This document shows, one piece after another, positions 1 to 7,642 of a stretch of 32,542 nucleotides of DNA. Made by a program: the position numbers and the translations under genes. The first letter of the stretch is position 1. Each line of letters begins with the position of its first letter. The DNA comes from Candidatus Agathobaculum pullistercoris (GTDB taxonomy: Bacteria; Bacillota; Clostridia; Oscillospirales; Butyricicoccaceae): contig DXFS01000059.1 in assembly GCA_019114345.1 (NCBI GenBank), positions 1 to 32,542 of the forward strand, in the 5' to 3' direction. The notes below the pieces were generated by a model. That model saw nothing but the letters and a program-made list of their open reading frames with translations, was not told the DNA's origin and searched no databases.

Positions 1-195
1 TGCGGCGGCTGCCGCCTGACGGTCGGCGGCGAGACCAAGTTCGCCTGTGTCGACGGCCCGGACTTTGACGGCCATCTGGTCGATTTCGACGAGGCCATCA
101 GCCGCAGCAAAATGTACAAGGCGGAGGAAGCAGTCAGCATGGAGCGTCACGCGGACTGCAACCTGATGAAGAAGGGGGAGACTGCAAATGCCTAA
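1..195 (+). CDS. nfnA: NfnA C-terminal fragment (ferredoxin-NADP+ reductase, [2Fe-2S] subunit)
   Basis: This is an open frame from the first base to TAA at 193-195, and the 5' part lies outside the window. The 64 residues begin with a CGGC motif followed by R-L-T-V-G-G-E-T-K and then C-V-D-G-P. This is the cysteine cluster that binds the [2Fe-2S] centre in the C-terminal part of NfnA/SudB and dihydroorotate dehydrogenase electron-transfer subunits. In the Nfn complex this subunit carries FAD and exchanges electrons with NADH. The stop overlaps the start of the next gene by 8 bp (188-195), which indicates translational coupling, and the partner subunit follows as expected. The family call is firm; the exact name rests on only the last 64 residues plus the neighbour. 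Confidence 0.82.
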   Translation, partial: CGGCRLTVGGETKFACVDGPDFDGHLVDFDEAISRSKMYKAEEAVSMERHADCNLMKKGETANA

Positions 196-1585
196 CATGG
201 ATCCGAAAAAGACCCCTGCGGTCGAGCAGGACCCGGTTGTCCGCAGCGGCAACTTCAAGGAAGTCAGCGCGGGCTACACGACCTATGAGATGGCAAGGGG
301 CGAGGCCGAGCGCTGCCTGAACTGCAAGAACATGCCCTGCGTTTTCGGCTGCCCGGTGGGTGTGCAGATCCCGTCCTTTATCCAGAAGATCAAGGAGGGC
401 GACATGGCGGGCGCGCACGCGATTCTCAAGTCCACCAGCAACCTGCCCGCGATCTGCGGTCGTGTGTGCCCGCAGGAAAGCCAGTGTGAGTGCAAATGCG
501 TACGCGGCATCAAGGGCGAGTCAGTCGGCATAGGCCGCCTCGAGCGCTTTGTCGCGGACTGGGGCATGCAGCACGCAGATGAGCTGCCGAAAGCGGAAGC
601 CGTCGCGCTGAACGGCAAAAAGGTCGCCGTGGTCGGCTCCGGACCGGCCGGTCTGACCTGCGCAGGCGACCTTACCAAGCTCGGCTATCAGGTCACGATC
701 TTTGAAGCCCTGCATACCCCGGGCGGCGTGCTGGTATACGGCATCCCGGAGTTCCGTCTGCCCAAGGCGCTTGTGCGGCAGGAGATCGCGACCGTCGAGG
801 CGCTGGGCGTGGAGATCCGCACCAATTCGGTCATCGGCCGCATGGAGACCGTGGACGAGCTGCTCGGGGAATACGACGCGGTATTTGTCGGCTCGGGTGC
901 AGGCCTGCCCAACTTCCAGAAGATTCCGGGCGAGAATTTGAACGGTGTTTACTCGGCCAACGAGTTTTTGACCCGCATCAACCTGATGAAAGCCTATACC
1001 TTCCCGGAGGCGGATACGCCGGTGCGCGTGGGCAAACGCGCGGCCGTCATCGGCGGCGGCAACGTGGCCATGGACGCGGCACGCTGCGCCAAGCGTCTGG
1101 GCGCGGAGGAAGTTTACATCGTCTACCGCCGCAGTGAAAAGGAAATGCCCGCCCGCGTGGAGGAGGTTCACCACGCTAAAGAGGAGGGTATCATCTTCAA
1201 GATGCTGTGCAACCCGGTACAGATTGAGGGCGACGAGAACGGCTGCGTCAAGCGCATGCAGTGCATTGAGATGGAACTGGGCGAGCCGGACGCTTCCGGA
1301 CGCCGCCGTCCGGTGCCCAAGCCGGGCAGCGAGTTCGAGATCGACGTGGATACCGTGGTCGTTGCCATCGGCAACAGCCCGAACCCGCTCATCAAGAGCA
1401 CCACGCCGGGGCTCGAAGCCCAGAAATGGGGCGGTATCATCGCGGACGAGGACGGCCGCACCTCCAAGAAGGGCGTTTACGCGGGCGGCGATGCGGTCAC
1501 CGGCGCGGCGACCGTGATCCTTGCGATGGGCGCAGGCAAAAAAGCGGCCGCCGCGATCCATGCGGATCTGTCCGGAGAAGAATAA
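188..1585 (+). CDS. nfnB: NfnB, NADPH-dependent bifurcating transhydrogenase subunit (GltD-like)
   Basis: This 465-residue protein is an FAD and Fe-S oxidoreductase of the glutamate synthase small subunit family. Cysteines C43, C46, C51 and C55 (pattern CxxCxxxxCxxxC) and a second group around residues 92-108 (ICGRVCP, then CECKC) bind two [4Fe-4S] clusters. An FAD-binding GSGPAG loop lies near residue 149 and an NADPH-binding GGGNVAMDAA loop near residue 287. With NfnA it would form the cytosolic complex that couples reduced ferredoxin and NADH to reduction of two NADP+, a standard route to NADPH in anaerobes. An SD (AAGGGGGAG) sits 7 nt before ATG 188, inside the end of nfnA. A solo GltD or SudA is the alternative, but no glutamate synthase large subunit is next to it. 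Confidence 0.88.
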   Translation: MPNMDPKKTPAVEQDPVVRSGNFKEVSAGYTTYEMARGEAERCLNCKNMPCVFGCPVGVQIPSFIQKIKEGDMAGAHAILKSTSNLPAICGRVCPQESQCECKCVRGIKGESVGIGRLERFVADWGMQHADELPKAEAVALNGKKVAVVGSGPAGLTCAGDLTKLGYQVTIFEALHTPGGVLVYGIPEFRLPKALVRQEIATVEALGVEIRTNSVIGRMETVDELLGEYDAVFVGSGAGLPNFQKIPGENLNGVYSANEFLTRINLMKAYTFPEADTPVRVGKRAAVIGGGNVAMDAARCAKRLGAEEVYIVYRRSEKEMPARVEEVHHAKEEGIIFKMLCNPVQIEGDENGCVKRMQCIEMELGEPDASGRRRPVPKPGSEFEIDVDTVVVAIGNSPNPLIKSTTPGLEAQKWGGIIADEDGRTSKKGVYAGGDAVTGAATVILAMGAGKKAAAAIHADLSGEE

Positions 1586-1623
1586 TCTGAGAGGCCGGAT
1601 TGCTGCCGACAGTAATCTGGACC

Positions 1624-1664
1624 AATGCGGCGCCCATATCGAAATAAGGGCGCCGCATTTTACA
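1624..1664 (+). terminator. Intrinsic terminator after nfnAB
   Basis: A perfect 12-bp stem (1624-1635 with 1648-1659) built on GCGGCGCCC encloses a 12-nt loop and runs into a short T tract. It separates nfnAB from moaC. Confidence 0.7.
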
Positions 1665-1688
1665 TGACAGCCGGGATGGGAAACAGAC

Positions 1689-1718
1689 TTGACAGGAACG
1701 GCCGAAGGGTGGTTTAAT
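1689..1718 (+). promoter_or_regulatory. Sigma-A promoter for moaC
   Basis: A consensus -35 TTGACA at 1689-1694 is followed after 18 bp by TTTAAT at 1713-1718. The moaC start codon is 37 bp downstream. This gives moaC its own promoter after the nfnB terminator. Confidence 0.6.
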
Positions 1719-1754
1719 ATGGCATGAGAAACCACGGAAATGAGGATATGCCCT

Positions 1755-2228
1755 ATGGAACTGACCCATCTGGACGAAAACGGAGCGGCACGTATGGTGG
1801 ATGTAGGGGACAAGCAGATGACTCGCAGGGCTGCAACAGCGCAGGCTGTTGTGACGATGCAGCCGGATACACTGGAAAAGATCGTGGGCAATAATATGCC
1901 CAAGGGGGATGTGTTTGCCTGCGCGCGGATCGCGGGCATCATGGCGGCCAAGCGGACGAGCGAGCTGATCCCGATGTGCCATCCGCTGCCGATCGACAGC
2001 GTGGAGGTGGAGCTGGTTCCGCTTCCGCCGGACCGGGTGAAGATCACCAGCACACTGCGCTGCACCTACCGGACTGGCGTTGAGATGGAGGCGCTGACCG
2101 CAGCGTCGGTCGCTGCGCTGACTGTTTATGATATGTGTAAGGCGGTCGACCGCGGTATGCGTATCGACGAGGTTATGCTGCTCCATAAGGAAGGCGGGAA
2201 ATCCGGGGTATACGACCGCCTGAAGTGA
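1755..2228 (+). CDS. moaC: Cyclic pyranopterin monophosphate synthase MoaC
   Basis: This 157-residue protein matches MoaC over its full length (E. coli MoaC is about 161 residues). It opens with the typical T-H-L-D-E-N-G-x-A-R-M-V-D-V block, carries the active-site stretch [15 protein letters not shown] near residues 59-73, and has [22 protein letters not shown]-like helices near residues 113-134. With MoaA it converts GTP-derived 3',8-cH2GTP to cPMP, the first intermediate of molybdenum cofactor, in the cytosol. ATG 1755 is chosen over ATG 1740 because GAGGA at 1742-1746 is a well-spaced SD and the product then starts like the family. No other molybdopterin gene is nearby, so its partners must be elsewhere. 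Confidence 0.93.
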   Translation: MELTHLDENGAARMVDVGDKQMTRRAATAQAVVTMQPDTLEKIVGNNMPKGDVFACARIAGIMAAKRTSELIPMCHPLPIDSVEVELVPLPPDRVKITSTLRCTYRTGVEMEALTAASVAALTVYDMCKAVDRGMRIDEVMLLHKEGGKSGVYDRLK

Positions 2229-2231
2229 CAG

Positions 2232-2277
2232 AAAAACACAGGCTGCCGGACAATTTGCCCGGCAGCCTGTGTTTTTT
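2232..2277. terminator. Bidirectional terminator between moaC and the UroD-like gene
   Basis: Two 18-bp arms (2232-2249 and 2259-2276), AAAAACACAGGCTGCCGG and its complement, flank a 9-nt loop. There are A and T runs on either side, so the hairpin can serve both converging genes. Confidence 0.88.
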
Positions 2278-2283
2278 CATTTA

Positions 2284-3558
2284 TCAGCCGAAGTGCTTCT
2301 CATTGTAATCATGCACCGCTTTAAACGCTGCCCAGATGTTCTCCGGGCGGGTGTCGCCGACGATGTTATGGATGGTGTTGAACACATAGCCGCCGCCCTC
2401 GAACAGGATGGGCAGGCGCTCGGTCACCTCGGCCGCGACCTCCTCGGGCGTGCCCTGCGGCAGGGTCGCCTGCGTGTCCACGCCGCCGCCCCAGAATACC
2501 AGCTTGTCGCCGTACTTGTCCTTGAGCTGCTTGGCGTCCATGCCCGCAGCGGACAGCTGCACCGGGTTGACGATGTCCAGCCCCATCTCGATGAAGTCGT
2601 TCAGCAACGGCTCGATCGCGCCGCAGGTGTGCATATAGGTCTTCCAGCTGGTGTTCTTGTGGATCCAGTCGCACACACGGGTGTAATAGGGCTTGTACAG
2701 CTGGCGGAACATTTCGTTGGACATGAACGGCGCGTTCTGCGTGCCGAAGTCCGTGCCCGAGATCCAGCAGATCTGGATGTTGTCTCCGCACGCCTGCTTG
2801 TAGATCTCGAGGTTCTTGAGCATGAACTCGGTCTGCATCTCGAACACTTCCATCACATATTCCGGATACAGCGCCTGCGCCATGACCCACTCGTCAAACT
2901 TGCGGATGCCCTTGGGGTGCTTTTCAAACGGCGCCGGGATCGCGCCCGGGTCGCCGAAGCCCGCGCCCGCGAGGTTGCCGATGACGCAGTAGTCGGTCTC
3001 GGTAAACAGGCGCTTGGATTCCTTTTCATAGTACAGCGCGGTCTCATCAGACATGACCGAGAAGAAGTTCTTGAAATCCTCGCGCGGGGTCAGGTTGTCC
3101 TCGTCCACCTCGGGCGCGCGGTCGATGATGTCGAAGAAGTAGCCGCCCGCCGGCATGTGGATGGACGGGGGCGCGGTGCGGTCACCCTGCGGGTACATCT
3201 CGATGCTGCCGTCCGGCCTCACGTCCCACTCGTTGCCCGCATTGACCATGCACTTGGTGCCGTCCGGCATGGTGAATTCCTTTTTCTTGCCTGTGTATGG
3301 CACGCCGAGGCTGTCCCCGGGATGGTTCATGCCGATTACGTCCGACTTCATCACCTGCCGCAGATCCTCGTCTACCACGCCGAGCATCTGCACGATCTCG
3401 AACACGTCCAGATCTTTTTCGGGCAGGCCCAGATAATCGCGCAGACGCTTTAAGGCGCACACGCTGATGCCGGTCTGGCCGGTCGCACCGAAATCGATCG
3501 GGATCCGGTCGGGCTGCTGGTGGTTGATGGCGGCAAGTACTCTTTCTCTCGATGTCAT
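2284..3558 (-). CDS. UroD-family zinc methyltransferase (MtaA/CmuA-like), substrate unknown
   Basis: This 424-residue protein begins T-S-R-E-R-V-L-A-A-I-N-H-Q-Q-P-D-R-I-P, the hallmark opening of the uroporphyrinogen decarboxylase superfamily branch that contains corrinoid- and thiol-dependent methyltransferases. An HTCG motif at H310-C312 matches the zinc-binding H-x-C of MtaA. The third ligand, a Cys in MtaA, is apparently replaced by His in TIHNI (about residue 397). True UroD is shorter and sits with haem genes, so methyl transfer is more likely (inference). The start is placed at 3558 because GGAGGGA precedes it by about 7 nt; the longer frame to 3591 has no SD. No corrinoid protein or methyltransferase partner is adjacent. 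The gene is divergent from the lipoprotein gene at 4251. Confidence 0.78.
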   Translation of the reverse strand: MTSRERVLAAINHQQPDRIPIDFGATGQTGISVCALKRLRDYLGLPEKDLDVFEIVQMLGVVDEDLRQVMKSDVIGMNHPGDSLGVPYTGKKKEFTMPDGTKCMVNAGNEWDVRPDGSIEMYPQGDRTAPPSIHMPAGGYFFDIIDRAPEVDEDNLTPREDFKNFFSVMSDETALYYEKESKRLFTETDYCVIGNLAGAGFGDPGAIPAPFEKHPKGIRKFDEWVMAQALYPEYVMEVFEMQTEFMLKNLEIYKQACGDNIQICWISGTDFGTQNAPFMSNEMFRQLYKPYYTRVCDWIHKNTSWKTYMHTCGAIEPLLNDFIEMGLDIVNPVQLSAAGMDAKQLKDKYGDKLVFWGGGVDTQATLPQGTPEEVAAEVTERLPILFEGGGYVFNTIHNIVGDTRPENIWAAFKAVHDYNEKHFG

Positions 3559-3609
3559 GCTGGTTCCCTCCGTTTTGCCGGCGCGCAGCACCGGATTGAT
3601 GATGGCTTC

Positions 3610-3638
3610 ATTATAGCGGCAGCATTCCCGGATTGGAA
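3610..3638 (-). promoter_or_regulatory. Candidate promoter for the UroD-like gene
   Basis: On the minus strand a perfect TATAAT (3615-3610) lies 17 bp from a weak -35, TTCCAA (3638-3633). The weak -35 and the repeat arm just upstream (3645-3676) suggest regulator-dependent expression (inference). Confidence 0.5.
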
Positions 3639-3644
3639 CAGGCT

Positions 3645-3676
3645 TTCTTGCGCATTATTTGCGATTTTTTGCTGTA
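3645..3676 (+). repeat. Inverted repeat arm A with three phased TTGC repeats
   Basis: This 32-bp segment recurs in inverted orientation at 3965-3996: 20 bp (3657-3676) match perfectly, then 5 differ, then 7 match. Inside the arm TTGCG, TTGCG and TTGCT start at 3648, 3659 and 3669, that is 11 and 10 bp apart, about one helical turn each. It lies directly upstream of the weak -35 of the UroD-like gene. The arrangement resembles a tandem-repeat operator more than a transposon end, though a small mobile element is not excluded. Confidence 0.6.
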
Positions 3677-3964
3677 GAAGAAAAACGGGATAAGGAAGAA
3701 CGAGCATATCAGGCGTTGGGATTGCTTTGGGAAAAAAGAAATCCAATCCAATATGGCACCTTTAGTATCCTGTGGCTGAACTTGGCATTGTGATTTTTGC
3801 GGCAGGTGGAACAGCCTTGCAACTCAGCAGCAGCGGAGTGCGAAATAGATGGCAGCGGTGCGGCTTTGTTTCACTTGTGGGTTTTACAGGAGTGGAAAAT
3901 TTTTGTGCAGGTTGTGAAATAAGCAATGCGGAAAAATGCGCAAAATTGCTAATACGGTGGATTT
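3677..3964. other. A/T-richer intergenic stretch without a supported gene
   Basis: This is the core of the gap between the UroD-like gene and the lipoprotein gene (3559-4250). Base composition is visibly lower in GC than in the flanks. A 160-codon open frame crosses it (3772-4254), but it lacks an SD and a recognisable domain and runs into the SD region of the next gene, so I do not call it. Apart from the two repeat arms I see nothing else in the gap. Confidence 0.5.
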
Positions 3965-3996
3965 TACAGCAAAAAATCGCAAATCAACAGCAAGAA
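3965..3996 (-). repeat. Inverted repeat arm B with three phased TTGC repeats
   Basis: This is the inverted copy of 3645-3676. On the plus strand it shows AGCAA, CGCAA and AGCAA starting at 3968, 3978 and 3989, again 10 and 11 bp apart. It lies about 255 bp upstream of the lipoprotein start. Keeping the phased repeats while the 5 bp between matching blocks changed favours a protein-binding site (inference). Confidence 0.6.
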
Positions 3997-4250
3997 CGGT
4001 TATTTCTTTATGTTGGCCAAAAAGTTATGATAAAAGCACAATCAATGTCTGGTTCGGCGGATCAGCCCCCTGAAATGGACAATAAATGTGCTGTATCATA
4101 CCTGAATAATATGAGTTGGCGATGTGCAGAAGAGAACCGTTATATGGACGGAAAAAACGCAGCACGCTTGCCGGCTCTGTTTATGAGGCAGGCAGCCGGA
4201 TACCTGTGGGAGCATCAGCCGGAGAAAGACAAAAAGAGAGGAGAAGAAGT

Positions 4251-5261
4251 ATGAAAAAGAGGGCAATTGCAATGCTGCTTGCTGGTGCGTTGTGTGCATC
4301 CATGGCTGGCTGCTCGTCCACCGGAGACACTGGCGGTGGAGATACGGCTGCTTCGGGTGAGTCAAAATACCATGTAAGCATCATCCTCAAAACAACGGCG
4401 GCCGAATACTGGAAGTTTGTGCAGGCAGGAGCAGAAGCTTATGCGGAAGAGCATCCGGATGAGGTCGCGGTAGAGGTCAAGGGGCCCCCGTCCGAAACCT
4501 CTTTCCAGGATCAGCTGAACATGATCCAGACCGATCTAAGCGATGTAAGCTATGACGGCTACATTATTTCGCCTCTGCAGCAGGATATGGTCGCCAATCT
4601 GATCCAGGATACCGAGAAACCCGTCATTGCATTGGACACAAATATCGAATCAGACAAGGTAGTCACTTTTGTCGGCACGGGTAACGAGGAAGCCGCAAAA
4701 CAGGGAGCGATTGCCGCTGTCGGGGCAGCCAAGGAAGCTGGCTGGACTGAAATCCAGTGTATCGAGATTGCAGGTGTGCAGGGTGACAGCACCAATACTG
4801 CCCGCATGAACGGCTATAAGGCTGGTATCGAGGAAGCGGGCGGCGACTTCCTGGAAGACGAAGTGCAGTACGCGGAAGCAACTGCAACCCGCGCAGTGGA
4901 CGCGATGAATGGTATTATTTCCCGTTATCCGGACGGCATTGCAATCATCTGCGCCAATAACGATGATATGGCGATTGCAGCGGCAAAAGCTGCCCGCGAT
5001 TCGGGAAATCAGGCGTACGCGAATACGATTTTCCTCGGCTTTAACGGTGACCGCGCAGCCTGCGAGGCGATCCTCGCCGATGAGCTGACTATGTCGATCG
5101 CGCAGATGGCGTATGAGATGGGTTATAAGTCTGTTGAGGCGATGGTTCAGACACTGGATGGCGAACAGGTAGAGCCCAACATTGACTCCGGCTCGGAAGT
5201 CATTACAATCGATAATGCACAGGAGCGCCTGGACACGCTTGACGAGCAGCTGGGCAGCTGA
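4251..5261 (+). CDS. Sugar-type ABC transporter substrate-binding lipoprotein (Peripla_BP_4/RbsB-like)
   Basis: This 336-residue protein has a lipoprotein signal peptide: K-K-R near the start, a hydrophobic core, and the lipobox MAGC ending at Cys21, followed by a Ser/Gly/Thr-rich linker. The mature part begins Y-H-V-S-I-I-L-K-T and contains YDGYIISPLQ, KPVIALDTNI and AIICANNDDMA, typical of ribose/galactose-type periplasmic binding proteins (periplasmic-binding type 1 fold). It would sit anchored outside the membrane and deliver a sugar or sugar-like ligand to a permease. The SD (GAGAGGAG) is 7 nt before ATG 4251; longer upstream starts lack one. No ATPase or permease gene accompanies it: a terminator follows and the next gene is on the other strand. 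The ligand cannot be told from the sequence. Confidence 0.87.
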   Translation: MKKRAIAMLLAGALCASMAGCSSTGDTGGGDTAASGESKYHVSIILKTTAAEYWKFVQAGAEAYAEEHPDEVAVEVKGPPSETSFQDQLNMIQTDLSDVSYDGYIISPLQQDMVANLIQDTEKPVIALDTNIESDKVVTFVGTGNEEAAKQGAIAAVGAAKEAGWTEIQCIEIAGVQGDSTNTARMNGYKAGIEEAGGDFLEDEVQYAEATATRAVDAMNGIISRYPDGIAIICANNDDMAIAAAKAARDSGNQAYANTIFLGFNGDRAACEAILADELTMSIAQMAYEMGYKSVEAMVQTLDGEQVEPNIDSGSEVITIDNAQERLDTLDEQLGS

Positions 5262-5442
5262 GGCACAATATCAGATAAATATGCCGCTGTGTTGCGTGTA
5301 TACCGATCTCCAGCATGCAGGGCAGGCCGAAAGGAATAACATAGTTTGCTTGTGAGGTGTTCTCTCTCCTGCGTCTGCGAGTAGGTAATTGTTTGCCTGG
5401 CTTGCTGCCGGTATGCCGGCACAGCCGGACGGGTCAATGCAA

Positions 5443-5480
5443 AAAAGCACCTCTTGCCATTTTGGGCAAGAGGTGCTTTT
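5443..5480. terminator. Bidirectional terminator between lipoprotein gene and deoR
   Basis: The perfect 16-bp arms AAAAGCACCTCTTGCC (5443-5458) and GGCAAGAGGTGCTTTT (5465-5480) are separated by 6 nt. The A run before and T run after allow it to act in both directions. The rest of the 5262-5532 gap shows no supported gene. Confidence 0.9.
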
Positions 5481-5532
5481 ATTCGACAGAGAACCGTTAT
5501 AACGGATAGATTGACGGGAATGATGCTTATTT

Positions 5533-6285
5533 TTACAGAACCTGCTTGTCCCGCAAGCGGCAGGCCGCTGCAACCTCGTCGGGGAGTCCATCGTCCGACA
5601 CAATGCCGTCGATATCTTCGAGCGAAGCAAAGGTGAATGTGCTTGTCAAGCCGACCTTTCCGGCATCCATCAGCACATAGCTGTGTTCCGCCTGCGCGAT
5701 GACCGCGCGCTTGAGCTGTGCTTCCTCCTCCATGCCGCAGGAGAAACCGCTTTTTTCTGCGTAGCTTGTGGTGCCGATCAACGCAAGATCGAAGTTCACC
5801 TGCCCGATGAACTGCATGGGATGAACGCCGTACAGGCTTTGGCTGTACCGGTTGAGAAAACCGCCGGGCAAAAATACCCGCGCTTTGGTCAGCCTGAGCA
5901 GCTCGCCGGCACAGGACAGGCTGCCCGTAAATATTTGATAGCGTTCGTCCGGAATCAGACGGGCAAGCGCGGTCGCAGTACTGCCGGAGTCCAGATAGAT
6001 GGTCATATCCGGCCGCAGCAGGTCAAGCGCCTTACGCGCGATCTGTGCCTTTTCAGGCGCAGCGCGCAGGCTGCGGCGCAGCAGGAAGTCGTCCGTACCG
6101 ACGACGACCTCGACTGACTTAGCCCCCCCGTGTACGCGTACCAGACGGCGCTCCTCGTCGAGCGCCTTGAGGTCGATGCGCAGGGTCATTTCGGACACCT
6201 CCGGGAACGCCGCCTTGAGCTGGGCAAAGCTCACCGTGCCCAGCCGGTTGACAAATTCCACGATCTTCTGGCGGCGTTCCTGCAT
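5533..6285 (-). CDS. DeoR-family transcriptional regulator of the hexitol operon
   Basis: This 250-residue protein has the normal length of DeoR-type repressors. An N-terminal winged helix (R-R-Q-K-I-V-E-F-V, then VSEMTLRIDLKALDEE, about residues 4-55) is followed by a DeoRC sugar-phosphate sensor domain with YLDSGSTATALARLIP (about residues 98-113) and D-L-A-L-I-G-T-T-S. DeoR repressors of sugar operons usually sense a phosphorylated sugar; the fructose-operon members respond to fructose-1-phosphate, which would fit the adjacent PfkB kinase (inference). ATG 6285 is preceded by GAGAGGAAG; the longer frame has no SD. It is the third gene of the operon, 38 bp after the dehydrogenase. A candidate operator lies upstream of the operon at 8663-8677. 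Confidence 0.86.
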   Translation of the reverse strand: MQERRQKIVEFVNRLGTVSFAQLKAAFPEVSEMTLRIDLKALDEERRLVRVHGGAKSVEVVVGTDDFLLRRSLRAAPEKAQIARKALDLLRPDMTIYLDSGSTATALARLIPDERYQIFTGSLSCAGELLRLTKARVFLPGGFLNRYSQSLYGVHPMQFIGQVNFDLALIGTTSYAEKSGFSCGMEEEAQLKRAVIAQAEHSYVLMDAGKVGLTSTFTFASLEDIDGIVSDDGLPDEVAAACRLRDKQVL

Positions 6286-6323
6286 GAAGGTATCTTCCTC
6301 TCTCTTCTTTGTTGATGGATGAA

Positions 6324-7589
6324 TTATTCGGTTTCCACCCAGTTTGCGAGCAGATATTCCTCTGCCTCCGGGCACCACAGGCCGTTGTGCGCATCCACAA
6401 TATCGGCCAGTGCAGTAAAGCGTGCGTCTTCCGCACCCTTGGCGCGGAAATCCGCGATCGCAGTCAGCGGCATGGTGATGTGGGTGTAGATCAGCTTTTT
6501 GCCGCCCGGGATCTTGGGCAGGTTGAGCGTGGTTTCCGCTGCGGCATCCAGGCCGCCGATGTGGGTGACCATGACCGACGGGTCGATGCGGCCCGCAGCG
6601 GTCAGTTCGAGCGACTCGATCATATCAGCCGTGTTGCCGCCGGTCGTGCCGATGACATGGGTGGAGTTGTAGTGTACGTCGTAGAAATTCAGCTTGGCGG
6701 AGAACTTCGGGTCGGTCGGGCCGGCGAAGAAATTCAGGCAACCGTCGCGGCCGAGCACGTCGCTCGACAGTTCAACGACCTGCGCCACCGGCGCATAGCA
6801 GAACACATCATCAAAGCCGGTGCCGCCGGTCAGGGCGCGCAGTTCGGCGGCCGGATCTGCCATGTCCGCGGTGTTGACAAAGTGCAGCTCAATGCCGTCC
6901 TTGGCTGCCTCCTCGACCGGGAACAGCTGCGCAGCACGCGCAAGGCGCTCAGCGTTGATATCGGTCACGACCACGAGCGAGGGGCGCACGTCGCGGTGCA
7001 GCGCATAGGTCAGCGCGCCGAGGCCCATCGGGCCTGCTGCGGCGAGCAGCGCGAGCTTGCCGCCTTTGCGGATGCCCATTTCGTGCTCATACACGCCCAT
7101 GCGGGTGTGGAAGCAGGCGTTGAACGCGCCGATGCTGCAGCTCATCGGCTCAGCGAGGGATGCTTCGTAATACGCCTTGCCCTTGTATTCGAGCAGGCAG
7201 CCCAGCTCCATGACCTCAGCCGGGATGATGCAGTAGGTCGCGTCGCCGCCGAAGAATTCATACGAGTAGCCGGGCGACCACATGGTGCCCTTGTAGTTGA
7301 GCGCGGGCTGCAGGGTGAACTTCATGCCGGGCTTGAACTTGTCCGCATGCTTTGCGCCGACCTTGACAATATCGCCCGCAAACTCATGGCCCATGATGGC
7401 CGGGTGGTCGGCGATGTCCTCGTGGACACGCTTGTGCTTGGTGCCGAGGATCGCGCACTTGTAGGTAGACATGCAGATGCTGTCGGACACGACCTTGACC
7501 AGAATCTCATCGTCTTTGATCTCGGGCAGTTCGAATTCGTCCAGACGAAGGTCGTTGGCTGCATGCAGACGGACGGCTTTTGCTTTCAT
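6324..7589 (-). CDS. SorE-like zinc-binding alcohol dehydrogenase (hexitol-phosphate dehydrogenase candidate)
   Basis: This 421-residue protein is a medium-chain dehydrogenase/reductase. It has D-S-I-C-M-S-T-Y-K near residue 40, the GHEFAGDIVKVG block, Y-S-Y-E-F-F-G-G-D-A-T-Y-C-I-I-P, E-P-M-S-C as a catalytic-site segment, and a Rossmann core AAAGPMGLGAL. The overall look is that of L-sorbose-1-phosphate reductase (SorE). The four-cysteine structural-zinc lobe of classical alcohol dehydrogenases is not visible between the GHE block and GGDATY. SorE interconverts L-sorbose-1-P and D-glucitol-6-P. With the mannitol PTS nearby and no mtlD in the window, oxidation of mannitol-1-P is a plausible role (inference). 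ATG 7589 follows an AAGGAG SD by 9 nt. It is the second gene of the pfkB-dehydrogenase-deoR operon. Confidence 0.8.
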   Translation of the reverse strand: MKAKAVRLHAANDLRLDEFELPEIKDDEILVKVVSDSICMSTYKCAILGTKHKRVHEDIADHPAIMGHEFAGDIVKVGAKHADKFKPGMKFTLQPALNYKGTMWSPGYSYEFFGGDATYCIIPAEVMELGCLLEYKGKAYYEASLAEPMSCSIGAFNACFHTRMGVYEHEMGIRKGGKLALLAAAGPMGLGALTYALHRDVRPSLVVVTDINAERLARAAQLFPVEEAAKDGIELHFVNTADMADPAAELRALTGGTGFDDVFCYAPVAQVVELSSDVLGRDGCLNFFAGPTDPKFSAKLNFYDVHYNSTHVIGTTGGNTADMIESLELTAAGRIDPSVMVTHIGGLDAAAETTLNLPKIPGGKKLIYTHITMPLTAIADFRAKGAEDARFTALADIVDAHNGLWCPEAEEYLLANWVETE

Positions 7590-7642
7590 AATAAAACGCT
7601 CCTTCTTATCGCGCAATATGTGGATGGCCGTGATTCCGGCCG

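Noticed and set aside
521-2065. A 514-codon minus-strand frame opposite nfnB and moaC
   Set aside because: It spans two unrelated genes and their terminator, has no domain, and reflects the codon bias of the real genes.
3645-3996. Transposon or insertion sequence bounded by the inverted repeats
   Set aside because: No transposase frame and no target-site duplication are visible. The phased TTGC words fit a binding site better. Kept only as an alternative.
3772-4254. A 160-codon plus-strand ORF before the lipoprotein gene
   Set aside because: It has no SD and no domain, it crosses an inverted repeat arm, and it ends over the start of the real gene. Its composition looks non-coding.
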